Below, in pieces: positions 26,694 to 34,600 of a DNA stretch of 48,122 nt (its first letter is position 1; the number at the start of each line of letters is the position of its first letter). Under the pieces are notes generated by a model. That model had not been told where the DNA came from and did not search any database. It was given only the letters and a program-made list of their open reading frames with translations. The DNA comes from a virus. A program made the position numbers and the translations under genes. Location: the IMG/VR virus record IMGVR_UViG_3300005265_000008, positions 1 through 48,122 of that record; one strand, given 5' to 3'.

Positions 26694-28747
26694 TGGCAAT
26701 TTCTATAAATTGGCCGACTGGAGTAATATATATTCCTAAAGCTGATTTGACTCTTACCCAATCAAGTCCTACTGAAATAAGAGAGTTGGATATTAATTGG
26801 TTTCGTCTTACTTTGAAAGATTTAGAGGATGATCCAGATGGGATGCCATTTCCTAAAACTCATCGACATAATACAGAAGTGACAGTTGGTGGTTTAACTT
26901 TAGCTCGAGTGGTTGAAATATTACCTCCATATACAATTACTTTTGAAGATGGTCAATATGCGGTTAATTTAGTCGGAGCAAATTCAAATATTGGTGATAG
27001 AGTAAATGTAAATCAAGTTTCAGTTCGTTCTCAAAATAGTGCTGGGATGATTTCAAGTCCAGAAATTGAATATGCAAGTTTCAATGGTGGAATTTCTTAT
27101 GATGAAATTCATGGTTTTTCTGGAACTATGTATCCAATAGGAACTCCTCGAAAACCTGTTAATAATATTATTGATGCACAATTAATAGCTGAATATAGAG
27201 GATTTACTACTGGTTATATTATTGGAGATGCAACATTTACAAGTGATACTAATGTCAAGAAATTTTCTTTTTATGGTTCATCAAGAGATATCACTCATGT
27301 TCACATAGACGATGGTGCTTCTGTAGAAGATTGTATTTTTAATAATATGCATATCACAGGTTATTTAGATGGAAATTCAAGATTAATTGAATGTTCTATA
27401 GATAATATTGATTATATTAAAGGAAAAATGGAACAATGCTTACTAGAACCAGGCACAATAAAAATATTATCAAACGGCGTAGCTTATCTATTAGATTGTT
27501 GGACAGGGCACACAACAACCATGGTCAATCTTCCAACCATAGACATGAACGGCTCAGGCCAATCCCTAGTCATACGAAACCACAACGGGGCCATAAAGAT
27601 CATAAACAAAACAGGGCCGGAAACCATCGTCGCAACTCTTGATGGTGGCTCATTATTTATTGATTTAACTACGGTAACGGATGGAGTGATTATTACTGAG
27701 GGGGTTGGCAGTTTGGTTGATGCTGCGACTAGAACATCTATCCCTTCTGGTGATTATGGAAATTTAACTATTCAAAACTCACTAATAAGTACAAACACAA
27801 TAACTGAGGAGATTTTGGATAAAAATGTTTCAGAGCACTTGACTGATGGAAGTGTGGGCGCTTTTATTAATGATATTTCATATACTGAAAAGCATATTTA
27901 CATTAATACCGAAGCTAGTACAAACGGTGACGGAAAAAGTAGTAGTCCATTCAATAATATTTCTGATGCTGTAGATTTTGCGGAGTCTGTAGGTTGGAAA
28001 AAATTAGTATTTTTAACAGATGCCACACTGGAGCGAAAACTTAAAAACTTTTCTATTGAGGGAATTGGCTTGCCCACTATTGATTTCAATGGACAAGATG
28101 TTGATAAGTCAGAATTTGAAAAAGTTAAATTAACAGGCCAACAGGTAGGATCTATAACAGCAAGGGAGGTTGTATTACTTTCCGGTATTTCTGGTTTAAA
28201 TGGTGTATATAAAGAGATTGGTATTGCTGGAAATGTGACATTAGCCAATCCATCCAATACTGTATTTGCTTCTGCATCAACATTTGCTACCGGAACCCCT
28301 CCGGGACAATTTATAATTGATTTAGGAAATGGAAGTGGGGCAGTTGTTTTTAATGGAAGAAAATTATCAGCTAATATTTTGGTAAAAAATTGTAATGCCA
28401 GTAATCGGGTAGCTACGCTAGAGTTTTCTGGTGGGCACCTATTATTGGATGACACAAATACTGCTGGAAGTATAGGGGTTTCTGGATTGCCTAAGTCGGC
28501 ATTTACAAATAATAGTAATGGAGTAACAATAAATTCATTAGGTTTATTTCCTTCGGAAGAAACAATTACTACTGCTGTTTGGGTTTCACCTGAAGCTAAG
28601 AAAATAATTGCTTCAGTAGAAAATAAAGCAATTATTACAAATGAAACAAATGGAACTCAAACTGTTAGAGTTTATGCTGAAAATGGTACTGATGTTCTTT
28701 ATAGTTTTACAGTAAGTGATGACAGAACTATGAGGATTCCAATATAA
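26693..28747 (+). CDS. Virion structural protein, large fibre with mosaic composition
   Basis: A 684-residue protein starting MAISINWPTGVIYIPKADLTL. The N-terminal 150 residues (virion-attachment-like, with HRHNTEVTVGGLTLARVVEI) are followed by pectate-lyase-like beta-helix stretches (GSSRDITHVHIDDGASVEDC, FNNMHITGYLDGNS, and again from residue 400). Between 27437 and 27640 the codon use changes sharply to AAC, GGC, GTC, ATC and ACC, unlike the rest of the gene, pointing to a recent exchange of a receptor-binding segment. The last 60 residues return to the phage's own AT-rich style. Confidence 0.75.
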   Translation: MAISINWPTGVIYIPKADLTLTQSSPTEIRELDINWFRLTLKDLEDDPDGMPFPKTHRHNTEVTVGGLTLARVVEILPPYTITFEDGQYAVNLVGANSNIGDRVNVNQVSVRSQNSAGMISSPEIEYASFNGGISYDEIHGFSGTMYPIGTPRKPVNNIIDAQLIAEYRGFTTGYIIGDATFTSDTNVKKFSFYGSSRDITHVHIDDGASVEDCIFNNMHITGYLDGNSRLIECSIDNIDYIKGKMEQCLLEPGTIKILSNGVAYLLDCWTGHTTTMVNLPTIDMNGSGQSLVIRNHNGAIKIINKTGPETIVATLDGGSLFIDLTTVTDGVIITEGVGSLVDAATRTSIPSGDYGNLTIQNSLISTNTITEEILDKNVSEHLTDGSVGAFINDISYTEKHIYINTEASTNGDGKSSSPFNNISDAVDFAESVGWKKLVFLTDATLERKLKNFSIEGIGLPTIDFNGQDVDKSEFEKVKLTGQQVGSITAREVVLLSGISGLNGVYKEIGIAGNVTLANPSNTVFASASTFATGTPPGQFIIDLGNGSGAVVFNGRKLSANILVKNCNASNRVATLEFSGGHLLLDDTNTAGSIGVSGLPKSAFTNNSNGVTINSLGLFPSEETITTAVWVSPEAKKIIASVENKAIITNETNGTQTVRVYAENGTDVLYSFTVSDDRTMRIPI
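27437..27640 (+). other. Codon-use island inside the large fibre gene
   Basis: About 200 bases where third positions are largely C, G or A in place of the usual T/A pattern, with abrupt edges, though the reading frame is continuous. Best explained by recombination with a phage of different composition. Confidence 0.65.
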
Positions 28748-28938
28748 TGGCTGGAATTTATCCTGATTGGTTAGGTAATATTGGTGGTGGTCAAGTAATA
28801 ATAAAAACTGTTTATGTTGAAGTACCATGTTCTGATGGAATTGGAAGAACAGAATTAATAAAACAAATAACAGTACGAGCTAAAGTTTTGATAAATAATA
28901 AAAAGAAAAAAATTAAAATTAAGGTAAAATTAATATGA
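28747..28938 (+). CDS. Small protein ending the fibre operon
   Basis: A 63-residue protein (MAGIYPDWLGNIGGGQVIIKTVYVEV...) with a basic C-terminus. It shares one base with the fibre stop (TAATG) and overlaps the next gene by four bases. Unknown, possibly a fibre tip or accessory protein. Confidence 0.6.
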   Translation: MAGIYPDWLGNIGGGQVIIKTVYVEVPCSDGIGRTELIKQITVRAKVLINNKKKKIKIKVKLI

Positions 28939-29381
28939 AATCTTTTAGAGAATATTTAATAGAATCACCTTTAACTCCAGAGCAATATAAAAAAGATGCT
29001 GATGTAGCAAGATCATATTTTTTAAAAAATATGATACAAATATTTCCTTTTGAAAATTTTGTTTTTGAATGTAAATATGATAAAATTATGTCAGATTCTA
29101 TGTTAATAACATTTGCAAATATTTCTGAAGAAAAAAATAATTCAAATACTTTAGCTTGGGTCAATGCTAAAATAAAAGCAAAATTTGAAATGGATTTTAC
29201 TGATGAAAATGGAGATTTAAAACCTTCTAATATTTTTAAAATAGAAATGATACAAGGTAATTTTAGAAAAGCAAAAGTAAATTATAAAACTATTAAAGGA
29301 AAATCACCTTTAGATGCAATTAAAAAACTTGTTTTATGGTTTAAAAAAAATGAGAAAAAAATAAAGGACGTAACATTATGA
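28935..29381 (+). CDS. Capsid-targeted internal protein candidate A
   Basis: A 148-residue protein starting MKSFREYLIE-S. This matches the T4 capsid-targeting sequence of internal proteins (MKTYQEFIAE) and ends in a predicted prohead-protease site, (L)IE. The rest is an alpha/beta domain of unknown function (MLITFANISEEK, TFKIEMIQGNF-like strands). The prediction is that it is packed into the prohead core, trimmed after residue 10 and delivered with the DNA. It overlaps its neighbours by four bases (ATGA), so it is co-expressed with the late fibre operon. Confidence 0.65.
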   Translation: MKSFREYLIESPLTPEQYKKDADVARSYFLKNMIQIFPFENFVFECKYDKIMSDSMLITFANISEEKNNSNTLAWVNAKIKAKFEMDFTDENGDLKPSNIFKIEMIQGNFRKAKVNYKTIKGKSPLDAIKKLVLWFKKNEKKIKDVTL

Positions 29382-29797
29382 TAGAAATAGATCCTAAACA
29401 ATCTACAATTTTAAAATTTGAAGTTGATGTTTCTGGTTCTGAAGCAATTCCTAAACCAAGATTAGTAATTCCAATTTCTGAAAAAGGAATTAGTTTAATT
29501 TTTGAAGGAATTATAAATGATGGAAAAGTTGAAGTTGATGTTTCAGAACTTTTACAATTAACTGATTCTAAAAAATTTAAAGGTAAATTAGAAGTTATTG
29601 TTGAAGATAGTATTTTTGTTCCTTGGGAAGAAGATATTGTTATTAAAAAAAGTGCAGTAGTCAAAGCTAAAACAATTAATTCATCAGTCAAAGAAAGTAA
29701 AATTGTTGTTACAGCTTCTAATAATGAAGATTCTGATGATTCTTTGATGGAAATCAAAAAGAAATCTATAAGAGATTTATTTAATGAAGAGTTATAA
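29378..29797 (+). CDS. Conserved T4-type phage protein, unknown
   Basis: A 139-residue, beta-rich protein starting MIEIDPKQSTILKFEVDVSGSEAIPKPRLVI. I recognise this start from unassigned proteins of T4-type phages. It ends KKKSIRDLFNEEL. The DNA for its last 14 codons is part of a 70-bp tandem duplication that continues into the next gene. It lies among the capsid-targeted candidates but lacks the N-terminal tag. Confidence 0.65.
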   Translation: MIEIDPKQSTILKFEVDVSGSEAIPKPRLVIPISEKGISLIFEGIINDGKVEVDVSELLQLTDSKKFKGKLEVIVEDSIFVPWEEDIVIKKSAVVKAKTINSSVKESKIVVTASNNEDSDDSLMEIKKKSIRDLFNEEL

Positions 29798-29904
29798 AGA
29801 ATTTTTATTATTAGAAGGAAAAATTAAAAAGAAATCTATAAGAGATTTATTTAATGAAGAGTTATAAAGAATTTTTATTATTAGAAGGAAAAATTAAAAA
29901 GAAA
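29756..29904 (+). repeat. Tandem 70-bp duplication (2.1 copies)
   Basis: Two identical 70-bp copies at 29756-29825 and 29826-29895, plus a 9-base partial third copy. Each contains the end of the upstream gene and the capsid-targeting start of the downstream gene. Perfect identity implies a recent event. Confidence 0.95.
29784..29867 (+). CDS. Chimeric 27-residue mini-ORF created by the duplication
   Basis: From the first copy of the duplicated start codon the frame runs through the capsid-targeting sequence (MKSYKEFLLLE) and then, out of phase with the second copy, into the duplicated end of the upstream gene (KKKSIRDLFNEEL). It is a by-product of the duplication; whether it is made is unknown. 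The ribosome-site context is the same as for the full gene. Confidence 0.3.
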   Translation: MKSYKEFLLLEGKIKKKSIRDLFNEEL

Positions 29905-30375
29905 CCTTTTAATAAAAATCCTAATATTGGTTGGTGGTTAGATAATGATCCTATAACTTTTTATCATGGGACTCATATTCGTAATATTGATTATATTGAA
30001 AAAAATGGTTTAAAATCACCAAAAGAAGGACCAACTGCTGGTTGGATTAGTTTAGCATTAGAACCAAATACTGCTTACGGTTATGCTTCAATGTCAGGAG
30101 CAGGTGGAGAATCTGAATTTCGTTCTGCAGGACATAAAGCTATAACAACAAAAAAAGAAGAAAGAGTTGTATTTATAATTAAATTACCTAAAAAATTAGT
30201 ATTATCAAAAATGGGTAAAGAACGTGGTGCCATGCAATCTACTAGAACAAAATTAATAAATAAAAATGAATATGAATCATGGAATAAAACAGATCAAGAA
30301 TATTATGCTTTAACTGAAATTAGAATGCCAAATAAAATCGATACAAAATTTATAAAAGGTTATATGGTTAAATGA
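29854..30375 (+). CDS. Capsid-targeted ADP-ribosyltransferase-like protein
   Basis: A 173-residue protein with two parts. Residues 1-11 (MKSYKEFLLLE) are a capsid-targeting tag ending at a protease site. From residue 36 the sequence FYHGTHIRNIDYIEKNGLKS, then WISLALEPNTAYGYAS, VVFIIKLP and YYALTEIRMP follows the pattern of H-Y-E class ADP-ribosyltransferases (His in YHGT, strand-helix with isla..p..A.gyA, late Glu before the final strands). T4 packages and injects the ADP-ribosyltransferase Alt, so an injected enzyme acting on host proteins is a reasonable inference. The fold call is by eye. Confidence 0.62.
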   Translation: MKSYKEFLLLEGKIKKKPFNKNPNIGWWLDNDPITFYHGTHIRNIDYIEKNGLKSPKEGPTAGWISLALEPNTAYGYASMSGAGGESEFRSAGHKAITTKKEERVVFIIKLPKKLVLSKMGKERGAMQSTRTKLINKNEYESWNKTDQEYYALTEIRMPNKIDTKFIKGYMVK

Positions 30376-30779
30376 AAAAATTTAAAGAATTACATGAAGT
30401 CACTTTAACTCAAACAGCTATTAATTATTTAACTTATAAATTTATCATATTATTAAAAGATAAATTTGTAGATTGGGAAGCTTATAAAATGGGTTTGATT
30501 GATGAAAAGGGTGAAATAGTTCAAAAACCTAAATCAACGAAAGAAAAAGCGGCTTTAGATGGACTAACTAATTTAGTAAGGAAAATTAAAAAAATTCTTG
30601 TTAAATATATTGGTGATTCAAAAATGTTGAGTATTTTAATTACTGCTTATTTAATGAAATCTGAACAATATTCAATTTTAAATTTAGAACAAGAAATAAA
30701 TGAAGAATTAAATGAAGATGAAATTAAAGAATTAAAATTTATATTATTAAAAATTGATTATGATGATTTAGTAAAATAA
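30372..30779 (+). CDS. Capsid-targeted internal protein candidate C
   Basis: A 135-residue protein starting MKKFKELHE-V, a looser version of the tag but with an LxE site in the right place. The body contains FVDWEAYKMGLIDEKGEIVQKPKSTKEKAAL, a stretch I associate with uncharacterised T4-type phage proteins, and is otherwise helical with an acidic region (EQEINEELNEDEI). It overlaps the stop of the ADP-ribosyltransferase-like gene (ATGA), so both are co-translated. Confidence 0.55.
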   Translation: MKKFKELHEVTLTQTAINYLTYKFIILLKDKFVDWEAYKMGLIDEKGEIVQKPKSTKEKAALDGLTNLVRKIKKILVKYIGDSKMLSILITAYLMKSEQYSILNLEQEINEELNEDEIKELKFILLKIDYDDLVK

Positions 30780-30781
30780 TT

Positions 30782-30810
30782 TTTACATTTTTCATTTATT
30801 GTTTTATAAT
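30782..30810 (+). promoter_or_regulatory. Promoter of a possible small RNA / rnh
   Basis: TTTACA, 17 bp, TATAAT, just after the preceding stop. What follows is 240 bases without a credible gene but with two terminator-like hairpins. Confidence 0.65.
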
Positions 30811-30816
30811 ATTATA

Positions 30817-30968
30817 TTAAAATTTAAAACAAACTCATTCCTAAAATATTTTAAAATTAATCCGACATCTTCAAAATTGTAACCTAATGTATTCTTTAAA
30901 GTTTTTCATAAAAAAGTCTTTTAAATTGAATTTTTATAGAAATCTAACATACACCTTGGTATGTTTTT
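30817..30968 (+). ncRNA. Candidate small RNA, about 150 nt
   Basis: The segment between the promoter at 30782 and the hairpin at 30946-30968 has no frame with a ribosome site. A short transcript ending at that hairpin would be about 150 nt. This is inferred only from the promoter and terminator; it could instead be the leader of the RNase H mRNA. Confidence 0.35.
30946..30968 (+). terminator. Hairpin followed by T-rich tract
   Basis: AACATAC, loop ACCTTG, GTATGTT (7 bp perfect), followed by TTT and further T-rich sequence. Confidence 0.6.
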
Positions 30969-31028
30969 GCATTTTTTGAAAAAAGTGTATTGTAAGTATT
31001 TAATTTTATTAATGAAAAAAACGAAAAT

Positions 31029-31048
31029 GACGATTAAACGTCTTTTTT
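31029..31048 (+). terminator. Rho-independent terminator before rnh
   Basis: GACG, loop ATTAAA, CGTC, then six T. It lies only 23 bases before the rnh GTG, so transcription from upstream is probably reduced before RNase H. Confidence 0.65.
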
Positions 31049-31070
31049 AATAATGGGGGGGGAATTTATT

Positions 31071-31997
31071 GTGACGGCTTTAGATGAAATTTTTGGACAT
31101 GAAATAGAAGAGAAACCAAAGAATAATATTTTAATAATTGATCTTTCAAATATTTTGCATTCAACATTTCATGCACAAGTTAGATTTGATAGATCATTAA
31201 AAGATGAATTTGAAAAATATGCAATGTGGAGATTTTTAATTTTAAATTCAATTTTAAATATTAAAAATAAATTTCAACCAGATGAAATTGTTTTAGCATT
31301 AGATGGTAAATCTTGGAGAAAAAAATGGTTTAATTATTATAAAGCAAATAGAGTTTTAGCAAGAAAAAAACAAACAGATATTAATTATGAAGAATTTTTT
31401 AAGGTATCAGATGAATTTATTGAAGAAATCATCGATATTATGCCATATAAAGTTATTAAACATAATGATGCTGAAGCTGATGATATAATCGGAATTTTGG
31501 CACATTATTTAAAAAATAAAAATATTATTATTACTTCCAGGGATAAAGATTTCAAACAATTATTAAAATTTTCAAATATAACATTATATGATCCTGTGAC
31601 AAAAAAGTTTTTAACTTCTGAAGATCCTTATTTATTTTTAATTGATCATATTGTACGTGGTGATTCATCAGATGGTATTCCTAATATTTTTTCAGATGAT
31701 AATACTTTTGTTGATTCTTCAAAACGTCAAAAAAGAATTACTAAAAAAATTATAGATGAAGTTTTTGAAAATGGTTTAGAAAAGTTTGTAGTGAATAATA
31801 ATTTAATAAAAAATTATGAAAGAAATAGAAAATTAATTGAATTATCAGAAGAAACTATTCCTCAAGAAATTTGGAATGATGTAATTTTTAAATATAATAA
31901 TATTGAACCAGAAAAAAATTATATTAAAATAATAAAATTTTTAAGAAAACATAAAATAAGATCTTTAATAGATAAAGCTGATAAATTTTTATATTAA
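31071..31997 (+). CDS. rnh: RNase H / 5'-nuclease (T4 Rnh family)
   Basis: Removes RNA primers from the lagging strand; T4 RNase H belongs to the FEN-1/5'-exonuclease family. The 308-residue product (T4: 305) has the acidic metal sites: IIDLSNILHSTF near residue 25, IVLALDGKSWRKKWFNYYKANR near 70-92, AEADDIIGILAHYL near 134-147 and SRDKDFKQLL near 157. I favour GTG 31071, eight bases after a run of eight G that can pair with the anti-Shine-Dalgarno; an ATG at 31053 in the same frame would add six residues but has no ribosome site. Confidence 0.9.
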   Translation: MTALDEIFGHEIEEKPKNNILIIDLSNILHSTFHAQVRFDRSLKDEFEKYAMWRFLILNSILNIKNKFQPDEIVLALDGKSWRKKWFNYYKANRVLARKKQTDINYEEFFKVSDEFIEEIIDIMPYKVIKHNDAEADDIIGILAHYLKNKNIIITSRDKDFKQLLKFSNITLYDPVTKKFLTSEDPYLFLIDHIVRGDSSDGIPNIFSDDNTFVDSSKRQKRITKKIIDEVFENGLEKFVVNNNLIKNYERNRKLIELSEETIPQEIWNDVIFKYNNIEPEKNYIKIIKFLRKHKIRSLIDKADKFLY

Positions 31998-32000
31998 ACC

Positions 32001-32055
32001 TTGACTTTATCTTTTCTTTATGTTATTATGTAATTATAAACAATAACAAATTGAA
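32001..32055 (+). promoter_or_regulatory. Early promoter-leader cassette 3
   Basis: TTGACT (32001), 17 bp, TATTAT (32024-32029), ATAAACAATAACAAATTGAA (32036-32055), then GATGGAGGTACAAA before the next ATG. Confidence 0.85.
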
Positions 32056-32069
32056 GATGGAGGTACAAA

Positions 32070-32471
32070 ATGAAAATTAATGATGGGCGAATAACTTTTT
32101 TAGTTGGAAATGAAAGTACAACTATAGAAATTTTTGATGCTGATGCGAATATTATTTTTGCGAAAATAAAATTAACTAATGAGCAGTTCGTTCAGGCTTT
32201 ATCTCGATTAGCTAATACAGAATGTGATCTTGAAGTTTTTGGATTAAAAAATGTAGGTAAAAAAAGAGAAAAAAGAGATTTAATCTTTAAAGTTAGTGAT
32301 ACAGTAATATATCAAAATCGAATAGAAAAAGCAAAATCTTTAGTTAAATCTTTTTGTCCTGAAGGATGGGAACCAGCAATGTATTTTGGATCTCAAAGTT
32401 CTTTCTTTGTTAAAGATAAAAAATTATTTGCAAAAACCTATATGTATAGATGGGTGGATTATGAAAAATAA
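32070..32471 (+). CDS. Unknown early protein
   Basis: A 133-residue alpha/beta protein (MKINDGRITFLVGNESTTIEIFDADANIIFAKIKL...) directly after early cassette 3 and a strong ribosome site. The N-terminal half looks like a beta-sheet domain; the end has WEPAMYFGSQSSFF followed by aromatic residues. I recognise no domain. The ATG of the next gene lies inside its last codons. Confidence 0.7.
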   Translation: MKINDGRITFLVGNESTTIEIFDADANIIFAKIKLTNEQFVQALSRLANTECDLEVFGLKNVGKKREKRDLIFKVSDTVIYQNRIEKAKSLVKSFCPEGWEPAMYFGSQSSFFVKDKKLFAKTYMYRWVDYEK

Positions 32472-32703
32472 AAATGCTGTATTACGTGTTTGCGCTTCTT
32501 GTGAATGGATCTTTAAAGCTGTAAATAATAATTGGCATTGTCCTAAGTGTGGTTTTGGTTCATATGGTGCAAGATATGTCTATGGTGAATCAGCATATCA
32601 ATATGCTAAAACACAAAAACCTTGGAAAATGAGAAAAATGAATGCTTATGAAAGTCTATTAGATTCTGAAATTATTGAAAATTTCTTACATGAATATAGA
32701 TAA
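32461..32703 (+). CDS. Zinc-ribbon protein
   Basis: An 80-residue protein with a treble-clef or ribbon start, VCASCEWIFKA then WHCPKCGFGSYG (two CxxC pairs, residues 11-31), followed by a helical tail. The start is ATG 32461, overlapping the previous stop; a longer in-frame extension to 32386 is a product of the overlapping gene. Unknown role. Confidence 0.7.
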   Translation: MKNKNAVLRVCASCEWIFKAVNNNWHCPKCGFGSYGARYVYGESAYQYAKTQKPWKMRKMNAYESLLDSEIIENFLHEYR

Positions 32704-32733
32704 AATGAATTAACTTTGAAATTGGTAAAAAAA

Positions 32734-32895
32734 ATGATTAAATGTCCAATGTGTGATAGTTTGAGATTAATTTTTAAAAAAAATAATAAAATAAAATATG
32801 AATGTTTACTTTGTGGAACAAAATTTAATTATCAAAATGGAATAACTGATATTAAATTTAATAAACAAATTTTACTTGAAAAGGTTGAATTATGA
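32734..32895 (+). CDS. Small zinc-finger protein
   Basis: A 53-residue protein: MIKCPMCDSLRLIFKK, then YECLLCGTKFNYQ, giving two CxxC pairs for one zinc. Its TGA overlaps the next ATG (ATGA). The ribosome site is poor (TTGAAATTGG), so coupling to upstream translation is likely. Confidence 0.65.
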   Translation: MIKCPMCDSLRLIFKKNNKIKYECLLCGTKFNYQNGITDIKFNKQILLEKVEL

Positions 32896-33050
32896 TAATT
32901 AAAGAAGAAGATAGAGTTATCATATTTTATCCTAACCCTAGACGTGAAATAATTTTAACACCTGAAGAATATGAAGAATTATGTAATATGATTAGATGTC
33001 TATCTCATCATATTGAAATAAAAAAACCATTGATTAAAAAAATTAAATAA
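32892..33050 (+). CDS. Small unknown protein
   Basis: A 52-residue protein (MIIKEEDRVIIFYPNPRREI...) coupled to the zinc-finger gene by ATGA and ending just before early cassette 4. No motif recognised. Confidence 0.55.
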   Translation: MIIKEEDRVIIFYPNPRREIILTPEEYEELCNMIRCLSHHIEIKKPLIKKIK

Positions 33051-33055
33051 AAATC

Positions 33056-33110
33056 TTGACTTTAACTTTTCTTTATGTTATTATGTGTTTATAAACAATA
33101 ACAAATTGAA
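33056..33110 (+). promoter_or_regulatory. Early promoter-leader cassette 4
   Basis: TTGACT (33056), 17 bp, TATTAT (33079-33084), ATAAACAATAACAAATTGAA (33091-33110), then AGGATTTAAG and ATG. Confidence 0.85.
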
Positions 33111-33120
33111 AGGATTTAAG

Positions 33121-33387
33121 ATGATATCACATAAAGAGGTTATTAGACAGATTCGTAAAAATGTTTATTTTAAAAATTATGATAGTTATTCAGATCGTCG
33201 TAAGAATCATCAACGAGTTAAATTTTTTGGTGTTTCTGAAAATGAAAATTTAGTTGAAGAAATTCAACATTTTTTGTTAAAGAATCATTATGGCGATATT
33301 TCTATTGAAGAAATATCGCCATCTAAATATAGTAGGATAATAAATAATAGTGTAGTTATAAAATTTCCATATAATTTATATAATTAA
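33121..33387 (+). CDS. Unknown early protein
   Basis: An 88-residue basic protein (MISHKEVIRQIRKNVYFKNYDSYSDRRK...) after early cassette 4; ATG 33121 follows AAAGGATTTAAG. No domain recognised. A perfect 13-bp inverted repeat with a 5-base loop lies in its coding sequence (33291-33321), long enough to form a strong mRNA hairpin. Confidence 0.65.
   Translation: MISHKEVIRQIRKNVYFKNYDSYSDRRKNHQRVKFFGVSENENLVEEIQHFLLKNHYGDISIEEISPSKYSRIINNSVVIKFPYNLYN
33291..33321 (+). repeat. Perfect 13-bp inverted repeat inside a gene
   Basis: TGGCGATATTTCT, loop ATTGA, AGAAATATCGCCA. No T tract follows. The GC content of the arms is above the surroundings, so it is unlikely to be chance. Confidence 0.9.
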
Positions 33388-33400
33388 AAAGGAGATTATG

Positions 33401-33598
33401 ATGAATTCAATAATTAAAAATGGTCAAGTTTGGTATCTTAAAGAAATGAAAATTTATGTTGAAATTATTTCAGTAATGAAAGAAAGAGTAATTGTTAGTG
33501 AATTAAGTAATCCTAAAAAAGAACTTTCAAATTCAAATCAAATTTATACTTTACCTAAATATGAAATTGTTGGTAGAATTATTCAAGAAAATATTTAG
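33401..33598 (+). CDS. Small unknown protein before primase
   Basis: A 65-residue protein with alternating strands (GQVWYLKEMKIYVEIISVMKERVIVSEL), probably a small beta-barrel. Two adjacent ATG codons (33398, 33401) follow AAAAGGAG; the second has the better spacing. Its TAG abuts the primase ATG. Confidence 0.6.
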   Translation: MNSIIKNGQVWYLKEMKIYVEIISVMKERVIVSELSNPKKELSNSNQIYTLPKYEIVGRIIQENI

Positions 33599-34600
33599 AT
33601 GTACGTAGAACTAAAGTATCTTAAATTTTTACCACTAGAAGGTTTTACAGATAAGGGCAATAGGAAATTTAATTTCCGTTGCCCTATCTGTGGGGATAGC
33701 CGGAAATCTAAAATTAAAAAAAGATGCTGGGCAACTGAATACAAAAATAAATTATGGATAAAGTGTTTTAATTGTGATTATTCAAGTTCTTTTCAATATT
33801 TTTTAAAAAATTATTTCCCTTTATATTATCAAGATTATATGAAAGAAAAGTTTGAAAATTTTTCTTCTATCTATACACAAAAAAAGAAAAAATCTTTCAA
33901 TGATATTTTTTCAAATCAATATGAAAATTTAAATTTACAAAAAATTATTGATCTTCCTTCAAATCATAAAGCAATTAATTTTTTAAAAGATAGAAAAATT
34001 CCAAAACAAAATTATCAAAACTTTTATTATGATGATAATTTTTCAAAATGGATTAATGAAAAAATAGAAAAGGGAGGAATTAATTTTCAAGCTGATTTAG
34101 ATAGAAGGATTATAATTCCTTTTTTTAATAAAAGTAAAAAAATATTTATGGTTCAAGGAAGAAGTATCGATAATATTGATCCAAAATATTTAACATATAA
34201 ATTTGATAAAGATTCAAAAAAAATATATGGCTTAGATAAAATAGATTTTTCAAAAACTGTTTATGTGGTTGAAGGACCTTTAGATTCTTTATTTATTGAT
34301 AATTGTTTAGCTGTTGCTGGTTCTTTATCAAATTTGGAAGAATTATTAAAATATACAATCAAAGAAAATATTGTTGTTATTCCTGATAATGATAAAAATA
34401 ATTATCAAACAAAACAGTTTATTGAAAAATTAATTAATAAAGATTTTAATATTGTTATATGGCCAAAAAATATTAATTTTAAAGATATTAATGATGCTAT
34501 TATTAAAGATTATACAAAAGAGGAAATATTTAATATAATAACTAAAAATACTTTTAAAGGATTAAAAGCTATTATTGAATTTAAATTAAAAAGGATGTAA
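33599..34600 (+). CDS. 61: DNA primase (gp61)
   Basis: Makes the RNA primers for lagging-strand synthesis in complex with helicase gp41. The 333-residue product (T4: 342) has the zinc-binding module FRCPICGDSRKSKIK ... LWIKCFNCDY (Cys 28, 31, 56, 59) and a TOPRIM domain with VYVVEGPLDSLFI near 221 and VVIPDNDKN near 258. It begins directly after the previous stop and is followed without gap by the polymerase gene. Confidence 0.94.
   Translation: MYVELKYLKFLPLEGFTDKGNRKFNFRCPICGDSRKSKIKKRCWATEYKNKLWIKCFNCDYSSSFQYFLKNYFPLYYQDYMKEKFENFSSIYTQKKKKSFNDIFSNQYENLNLQKIIDLPSNHKAINFLKDRKIPKQNYQNFYYDDNFSKWINEKIEKGGINFQADLDRRIIIPFFNKSKKIFMVQGRSIDNIDPKYLTYKFDKDSKKIYGLDKIDFSKTVYVVEGPLDSLFIDNCLAVAGSLSNLEELLKYTIKENIVVIPDNDKNNYQTKQFIEKLINKDFNIVIWPKNINFKDINDAIIKDYTKEEIFNIITKNTFKGLKAIIEFKLKRM

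Noticed and set aside
27436-27642. Alternative-frame ORF in the fibre codon island
   Set aside because: It arises from the atypical composition; the fibre frame runs through and fits neighbouring beta-helix sequence.
30886-30981. 30-codon ORF in the leader before rnh
   Set aside because: No ribosome site, unlikely composition, and it spans a terminator-like hairpin.
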